A DNA stretch of 10,633 nt from SAR202 cluster bacterium (GTDB lineage Bacteria > Chloroflexota > Dehalococcoidia > Lucifugimonadales > UBA826). The notes under the pieces are model-generated. The model did no database searches, was not told the DNA's origin, and worked only from the letters and a program-made list of their open reading frames with translations. The stretch covers positions 1 to 10,633 of the forward strand of contig VFFY01000169.1 in assembly GCA_009392675.1 (NCBI GenBank). Direction: 5' to 3'. Shown here piece after piece: positions 6,771 through 10,633 of this stretch. Within the stretch, counting starts at the first letter, position 1. The number at the start of each line of letters is the position of its first letter. Both the position numbers and the translations under genes were made by a program.

Positions 6771-8441
6771 TTGACAACTGTTCCTGAGATTCTCAGTGCT
6801 TCGATAAAAAAAGCCTTTAAAAAGGCCCAACAAGACAATCTTGTACCTGCCGCCGAAATAGGAGACACCGCGGTTGAAAGACCACAAAACCCTGAACACG
6901 GTGATTATGCTTCAAGCCTTCCGTTGAAACTAGCAAAACCATTGAAGAAAAACCCTGTAGAAATAGCCAATGTGCTTGCTAAATACCTGAAAACAGATGA
7001 AATTTTAGAAGATGTAGTAGTGGCCAGCCCAGGTTTTCTCAACTTTGTGCTAAGCAAAAAATGGTTGCAAGACCAGGTTGATCAAATGCTGTTTGAACCC
7101 GAAAGTTACGGAGTTACTAATGCTGGGAAAGGGAAAAAAATCCAAGTTGAATACATAAGTGCCAACCCTACTGGAAGATTACACGTGGCACATGCCAGAG
7201 GGGCTGTAATCGGGAGTACGCTTGCCAATGTATTAAAGTCCGCTGGATTCGAAGTTGAACAAGAATACTACCTGAACGATGCTGGCGCTCAAATAGATAA
7301 ATTCAATCGATCACTGGTTGCTAGATATATGCAATCACTCGGGAATGATGTTGAACTACCGGAAGACTCATATCCTGGTGAAGATGTAATAGCTGTTGCT
7401 GAAAAAATAAGGGATTCAGGTAATGATAACTATGACACCAATGACCCTGTAGCATTGTCAGACCTAGGCAAAGCTGGTATGCAACTAATGATAGAGGGCA
7501 TTCAGGAGGACATTGAATCGCTCCGTATCGATTTTGACAGTTGGTTCAGTGAAAAAAGCCTTTTTGAACATGGTCAATTTGAGAAATGCATAGGCATTCT
7601 CAAAGATATGGGTTATGTGGCTGATAAAGATGGTGCCACATGGCTATTGAACACCAAATTAGGGGAAGAAAAAGATAACGTTCTGATACGAAGTAATGGA
7701 ACCCCAACCTACTTTTCTACTGACATTGCATACCATTACAACAAATTTATTCAAAGAAAATTTGATAAAGTTATTGATGTCTGGGGTGCGGATCATCAAG
7801 GTCAGGTACCAAGGCTCAAATCCGCTATGAAAATGCTCGGCAGCGACCCCGACGATCTGGAAATGATCCTGGTTCAAATGGTCCGGTTCAAAAATGGAGA
7901 AACCACTGAAAAACTTTCCAAGCGAGAAGGCAACGTCGTTCCTCTAATTGAACTAGTAAACGAAATTGGAGCGGACGCATGCAGGTTTATGTTTTTATCC
8001 CGCTCCCATGAAACTCAGCTTGACTTTGATCTAGATCTGGCTAAAAAACAATCTTCTGAAAACCCCGTTTACTACATTCAGTATGGCCATGCCAGGATAT
8101 GCAGCATATTGGATCTAGCTGTTGAAAAGAAGATAGATTATTCAAACGGTCCAGTTTCGATGCTGAGCCATGAATCTGAGATTCAGCTAATCAATAAGAT
8201 CCTGGAATTGCCTTCAATAATTAATGCTATTGCAGACACTTATGAAGTACATCACCTTCCACATTATTCTCTGGAACTGGCGACAGCTTTCCATAATTTT
8301 TATCAGAATTGCAGAGTCATTTCCGAAAATGAAAAAGACCTTGGATTGAGTAAAGCCAGGTTGAAATTATGTGACGTAACCAAACTGGCGCTCGTCAACT
8401 GCTTAGAATTGATGGGCATGAGCAAACCAGAAAAGATGTAG
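6771..8441 (+). CDS. argS: Arginyl-tRNA synthetase
   Basis: The 556-residue product charges tRNA(Arg). An N-terminal tRNA-binding domain (about 1-110, with NPEHGDYASSLPLKLAK) precedes the class I catalytic domain. There ISANPTGRLHVAHARGAV (129-146) contains the HIGH equivalent as HVAH, with alanine where glycine is usual. YYLNDAGAQ, DVWGADHQGQ and the KMSKS equivalent KLSKR (381-385) follow. The C-terminal DALR anticodon-binding domain begins near NPVYYIQYGHARI (431-443). The start is TTG 6771: it has GGAG at 6759-6762 with an 8-nt spacer, and it gives the normal N-terminus. It lies 30 bp after selD and 27 bp before the enolase-superfamily gene, suggesting one transcript. Confidence 0.96.
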   Translation: MTTVPEILSASIKKAFKKAQQDNLVPAAEIGDTAVERPQNPEHGDYASSLPLKLAKPLKKNPVEIANVLAKYLKTDEILEDVVVASPGFLNFVLSKKWLQDQVDQMLFEPESYGVTNAGKGKKIQVEYISANPTGRLHVAHARGAVIGSTLANVLKSAGFEVEQEYYLNDAGAQIDKFNRSLVARYMQSLGNDVELPEDSYPGEDVIAVAEKIRDSGNDNYDTNDPVALSDLGKAGMQLMIEGIQEDIESLRIDFDSWFSEKSLFEHGQFEKCIGILKDMGYVADKDGATWLLNTKLGEEKDNVLIRSNGTPTYFSTDIAYHYNKFIQRKFDKVIDVWGADHQGQVPRLKSAMKMLGSDPDDLEMILVQMVRFKNGETTEKLSKREGNVVPLIELVNEIGADACRFMFLSRSHETQLDFDLDLAKKQSSENPVYYIQYGHARICSILDLAVEKKIDYSNGPVSMLSHESEIQLINKILELPSIINAIADTYEVHHLPHYSLELATAFHNFYQNCRVISENEKDLGLSKARLKLCDVTKLALVNCLELMGMSKPEKM

Positions 8442-8468
8442 ATTCACCAATTTGCTAAAAGGACCAGA

Positions 8469-9575
8469 ATGAAAATAACAGACATAACCACAACTCACCT
8501 TCACAGCCCGAACGGAAAGCCGATACAGGACGCCACCATACCGACCCCAAAGGAGGGATCAGGAGGAAGAGGGCAAATCTTCGTTCACATCAAGACAGAT
8601 GAAGATATAGAGGGTCTTGGAATGACATACGCCTCCCCCGGGGTAATAGATGTTATCGAAAGTTCCCTGAAGTCAGAGTTGGTAGGAAAAGACCCGCTGG
8701 ATATAGAACAATTATGGAATGACATGTACTGGAAAGTACGAGGTTATGGTAGGAAGGGAATAGCTTTCTGTGCGATTTCGGCCATTGATATAGGCCTGTG
8801 GGATCTCAAAGGAAAATATGTGAATCTTCCCTTGTATAAATTGCTTGGAGCTTATACGGATTCTGTTCCTGTTTATGGGAGTGGTGGTTGGACCAACTTC
8901 TCAGAAAAAGAACTCCTTGAGGAAATAACAGGATATGTGTCTAACGGTATACCAAGGGTCAAAATGAAAGTGGGGAAGGATTTCGGATCATCAGAAAGAG
9001 AAGATATTCAAAGGGTTGCTGCAGTGAGGAAAGCTGTTGGTGATGACGTCAGCATCTACGTTGATGCAAACAACGGTTATTACAGAAAACAGGCGATTTA
9101 TATGGCCAAGGAATTTGAACAATTCCAGGTCGGTTGGTTTGAGGAACCCTTGATACCAGATGATATAGACGGAATGGCCGAAATATCCAAGGCTACTAGT
9201 ATTCCTATAGCTACCGGGGAACACGAATACACCAAATACGGCTTTAGAGACCTTATTAGTCGAGGAGGGGTTGATATTGTCCAGCCCGATATTGGACGGG
9301 TTGGGGGTGTCACAGAGTGGATGAAAATAGCACATCTGGCACATTCGTTTAACCTGCCTGTCGCTCCACACGCACTTCAATTAGCCCATCTCCATGTAGC
9401 ATGCGCAACCCCGAATTTGAAAGTCGTTGAATACATGAACGTGTCTCTGGAAGGAGACGAGTTATGGTACGTAGATTTCCCGAAACAGAAGGATGGTTAC
9501 TGGTCTCCATTCCATGACAAACCAGGTCTTGGTCTGGAACTCGATCATTATTCCGTAGTCAAGTACCAGGTCTAA
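8469..9575 (+). CDS. Mandelate racemase/muconate lactonizing enzyme family protein (enolase superfamily)
   Basis: The 368-residue product has the capping domain (about 1-130) and TIM barrel of the enolase superfamily. The catalytic set of the mandelate-racemase subgroup is complete. It comprises the K-x-K pair K165/K167 (in RVKMKVGK), metal ligands D199 (VDANNG), E225 (WFEEPL) and E251 (TGEHEY), and the His-Asp dyad D274 (VQPDIGRVGG) and H301 (VAPHALQ). Positions track those of mandelate racemase (K164, K166, D195, E221, E247, D270, H297). Members abstract the alpha proton of a carboxylate and most are acid-sugar dehydratases; the substrate here is unknown. The ribosome site AAAAGGA lies 5 nt before the ATG. 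Multiple such paralogs per genome are typical of SAR202 Chloroflexota. Confidence 0.93.
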   Translation: MKITDITTTHLHSPNGKPIQDATIPTPKEGSGGRGQIFVHIKTDEDIEGLGMTYASPGVIDVIESSLKSELVGKDPLDIEQLWNDMYWKVRGYGRKGIAFCAISAIDIGLWDLKGKYVNLPLYKLLGAYTDSVPVYGSGGWTNFSEKELLEEITGYVSNGIPRVKMKVGKDFGSSEREDIQRVAAVRKAVGDDVSIYVDANNGYYRKQAIYMAKEFEQFQVGWFEEPLIPDDIDGMAEISKATSIPIATGEHEYTKYGFRDLISRGGVDIVQPDIGRVGGVTEWMKIAHLAHSFNLPVAPHALQLAHLHVACATPNLKVVEYMNVSLEGDELWYVDFPKQKDGYWSPFHDKPGLGLELDHYSVVKYQV

Positions 9576-9770
9576 CCTTGAAACCCAATTTTCAATTAAA
9601 AGTCGAGGCCTTACAGCCTAAATAAACATGATGGGTAGCGTTCCAGCGGCGCTACCCATCACATGTAGGGAAATTATCCGGTACTACGATGGTTCGGAGG
9701 AAGTTCAAATAACAGATGCTTCTTGCTATCTTGTTCCTACCGGAAACTCAACCAACGACTCGAAATGCTG
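9576..9770. other. Convergent intergenic spacer
   Basis: Apart from the hairpin at 9629-9661, this 195-bp spacer between two converging genes has no recognisable gene. A 7-bp inverted repeat, TCCGGTA at 9677-9683 and TACCGGA at 9738-9744, encloses 54 bp on the side of the hydrolase gene. I cannot assign it. Confidence 0.5.
9629..9661. terminator. 12-bp hairpin, probable bidirectional or minus-strand terminator
   Basis: TGATGGGTAGCG (9629-9640) is perfectly complementary to CGCTACCCATCA (9650-9661), with a 9-nt loop. It lies 53 nt after the enolase-superfamily stop and 109 nt after the hydrolase stop. On the minus strand the stem is followed by a T-rich tract (TGTTTATTT), which fits a terminator for the hydrolase gene. 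On the plus strand no T run follows, so rho-independent termination there is less certain. Confidence 0.6.
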
Positions 9771-10631
9771 TTAGGTTAAAGACCCTTCAGCCTCACCCTG
9801 ACTACGTGGTCCCCAGTAGGGCGCCCCTGAATGTTTGATAAATTCAGCCACAGAAGTATTAAACAGCTGTGGCTCTTCTAGGTTAATTGCATGCCCAGAT
9901 CTTGGAAACATTATTAAGCCTGCAGTAGGTATAGTTTTTTTGATAAACAGGGATGGTTTAATGCAGGGGTCGTCCTCATCCCCCGTCATCACCAAGACCG
10001 GAATTTTTATGTTTGAAAGTTGGTTTTTTAAATCGAAAATAGGCAGCCTTTTGGTCATAACTCCGTAGAAGGTATTTGCAGAACCTATGTTGGAATGTTC
10101 CATGAATTGTTCACAGAAAAGCTGATAACCTTTGGGGTCTTTCAACTGGTGCTGAACCCTTTGGGGACCTTTAAGGTAATCTGACATAAAGGTCATACCT
10201 TCTGACCTCATCCCTTTCGAAAATTTTAAAATGCGGTCCCGAAAAAGACCAGGATCATCTGAACCCGTCCCGGTCCCTGCTACTGTTAATGTTTTGGCCT
10301 GTTCCGGGTATTTGATACCGAAATTTAGGGCAACATTTCCTCCCATTGAAAGGCCAACTATATGAGCGTTATCAATTTTCAAAAAATCCATCAGACCTTT
10401 AAGATCATCAATAGCCAGATCTTGGCTGTATGATTCTGGATCTTCAGGTACGGAAGTCGGAGGATAGCCTCTAGCACAATAAGTGATTACTTGAAAACTT
10501 CTGGAAAAGTAATTTACTTGTAAGTCCCACGATCGAATATCTCCTGCAAATTCATGGCAAAATATAATCGTGTCACCTATTCCGTGGGCTTCGTAATAAA
10601 TGTCTATTCCATTGATCGGTGCATGTGGCAT
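9771..10631 (-). CDS. Alpha/beta hydrolase
   Basis: The 286-residue product has the alpha/beta hydrolase fold. The nucleophile elbow GLSMGG places the serine at S95, the acid is probably D220 in GDEDDPC, and the histidine is H247 in SGHAINLEEP. The usual oxyanion-hole motif HGxxG is HEFAG here (26-30), and CARGYPPTS follows strand 4. The region after about 270 (GAPYWGPRSQGEAEGSLT) extends past the fold and looks disordered. Relatives include 3-oxoadipate enol-lactonase-like and other small ester/lactone hydrolases, but no substrate can be assigned. The ATG at 10631 lies 2 bp from the window edge, so a longer upstream extension cannot be ruled out, though homology to the family starts at this N-terminus. 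Confidence 0.92.
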   Translation of the reverse strand: MPHAPINGIDIYYEAHGIGDTIIFCHEFAGDIRSWDLQVNYFSRSFQVITYCARGYPPTSVPEDPESYSQDLAIDDLKGLMDFLKIDNAHIVGLSMGGNVALNFGIKYPEQAKTLTVAGTGTGSDDPGLFRDRILKFSKGMRSEGMTFMSDYLKGPQRVQHQLKDPKGYQLFCEQFMEHSNIGSANTFYGVMTKRLPIFDLKNQLSNIKIPVLVMTGDEDDPCIKPSLFIKKTIPTAGLIMFPRSGHAINLEEPQLFNTSVAEFIKHSGAPYWGPRSQGEAEGSLT

Positions 10632-10633
10632 AC

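Noticed and set aside
9703..9710. GTTCAAAT, matching a tRNA T-loop
   Set aside because: The flanking bases do not form a T stem, and no acceptor or anticodon stem can be built around it.
9716..9838. Small plus-strand ORF of 40 codons beginning MLLAILFLPE, suggestive of a signal peptide
   Set aside because: No ribosome site, and its second half runs antisense into the hydrolase coding region; composition looks like chance.

Overview
The window looks like chromosomal DNA from a bacterium of moderate to low GC. I infer Chloroflexota, most likely the Dehalococcoidia/SAR202 lineage. The basis is the consecutive ispD-ispF-cysS genes, the CysS signature CGITPYxxxHLGHA, a SelD with a CAG(U)A active site, and an MR-type enolase-superfamily enzyme (a family known to be expanded in SAR202). 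This placement rests on motif memory, not on a tree. I see no mobile element, CRISPR array, rRNA or tRNA.

Layout. Positions 1-1359 (+) hold the 3' end of gatB, a YvcK/CofD-like gene and secG. Positions 1381-3892 (-) hold ispD, ispF and cysS with 4-bp ATGA overlaps, so two MEP isoprenoid steps are coupled to a tRNA synthetase. After a 189-bp divergent spacer comes a lone EVE-domain gene (+), which meets an aldo/keto reductase gene (-) tail to tail. A 140-bp divergent spacer then leads into a + strand run of selD, argS and an enolase-superfamily gene, with gaps of 30 and 27 bp. The window ends with an alpha/beta hydrolase gene (-). The 195-bp convergent spacer before it carries a strong 12-bp hairpin.

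Main result. A simple ORF call would start selD at ATG 5793 and lose its catalytic N-terminus. Read through an in-frame TGA at 5736-5738, the gene starts at ATG 5682, behind a good Shine-Dalgarno and a TATAAT box. It then encodes a full-length 352-residue selenophosphate synthetase with selenocysteine at the catalytic position (U19). A 9-bp stem with a 3-nt loop beginning with G lies 33 nt after the TGA, as expected for a bacterial SECIS element. The organism should therefore encode selA, selB and selC elsewhere.

The other genes are mostly housekeeping: tRNA charging, SecYEG export, isoprenoid precursors and cell-envelope metabolism. Three catabolic or redox enzymes of unknown substrate sit among them: the AKR, the MR-type enolase-superfamily enzyme and the alpha/beta hydrolase.
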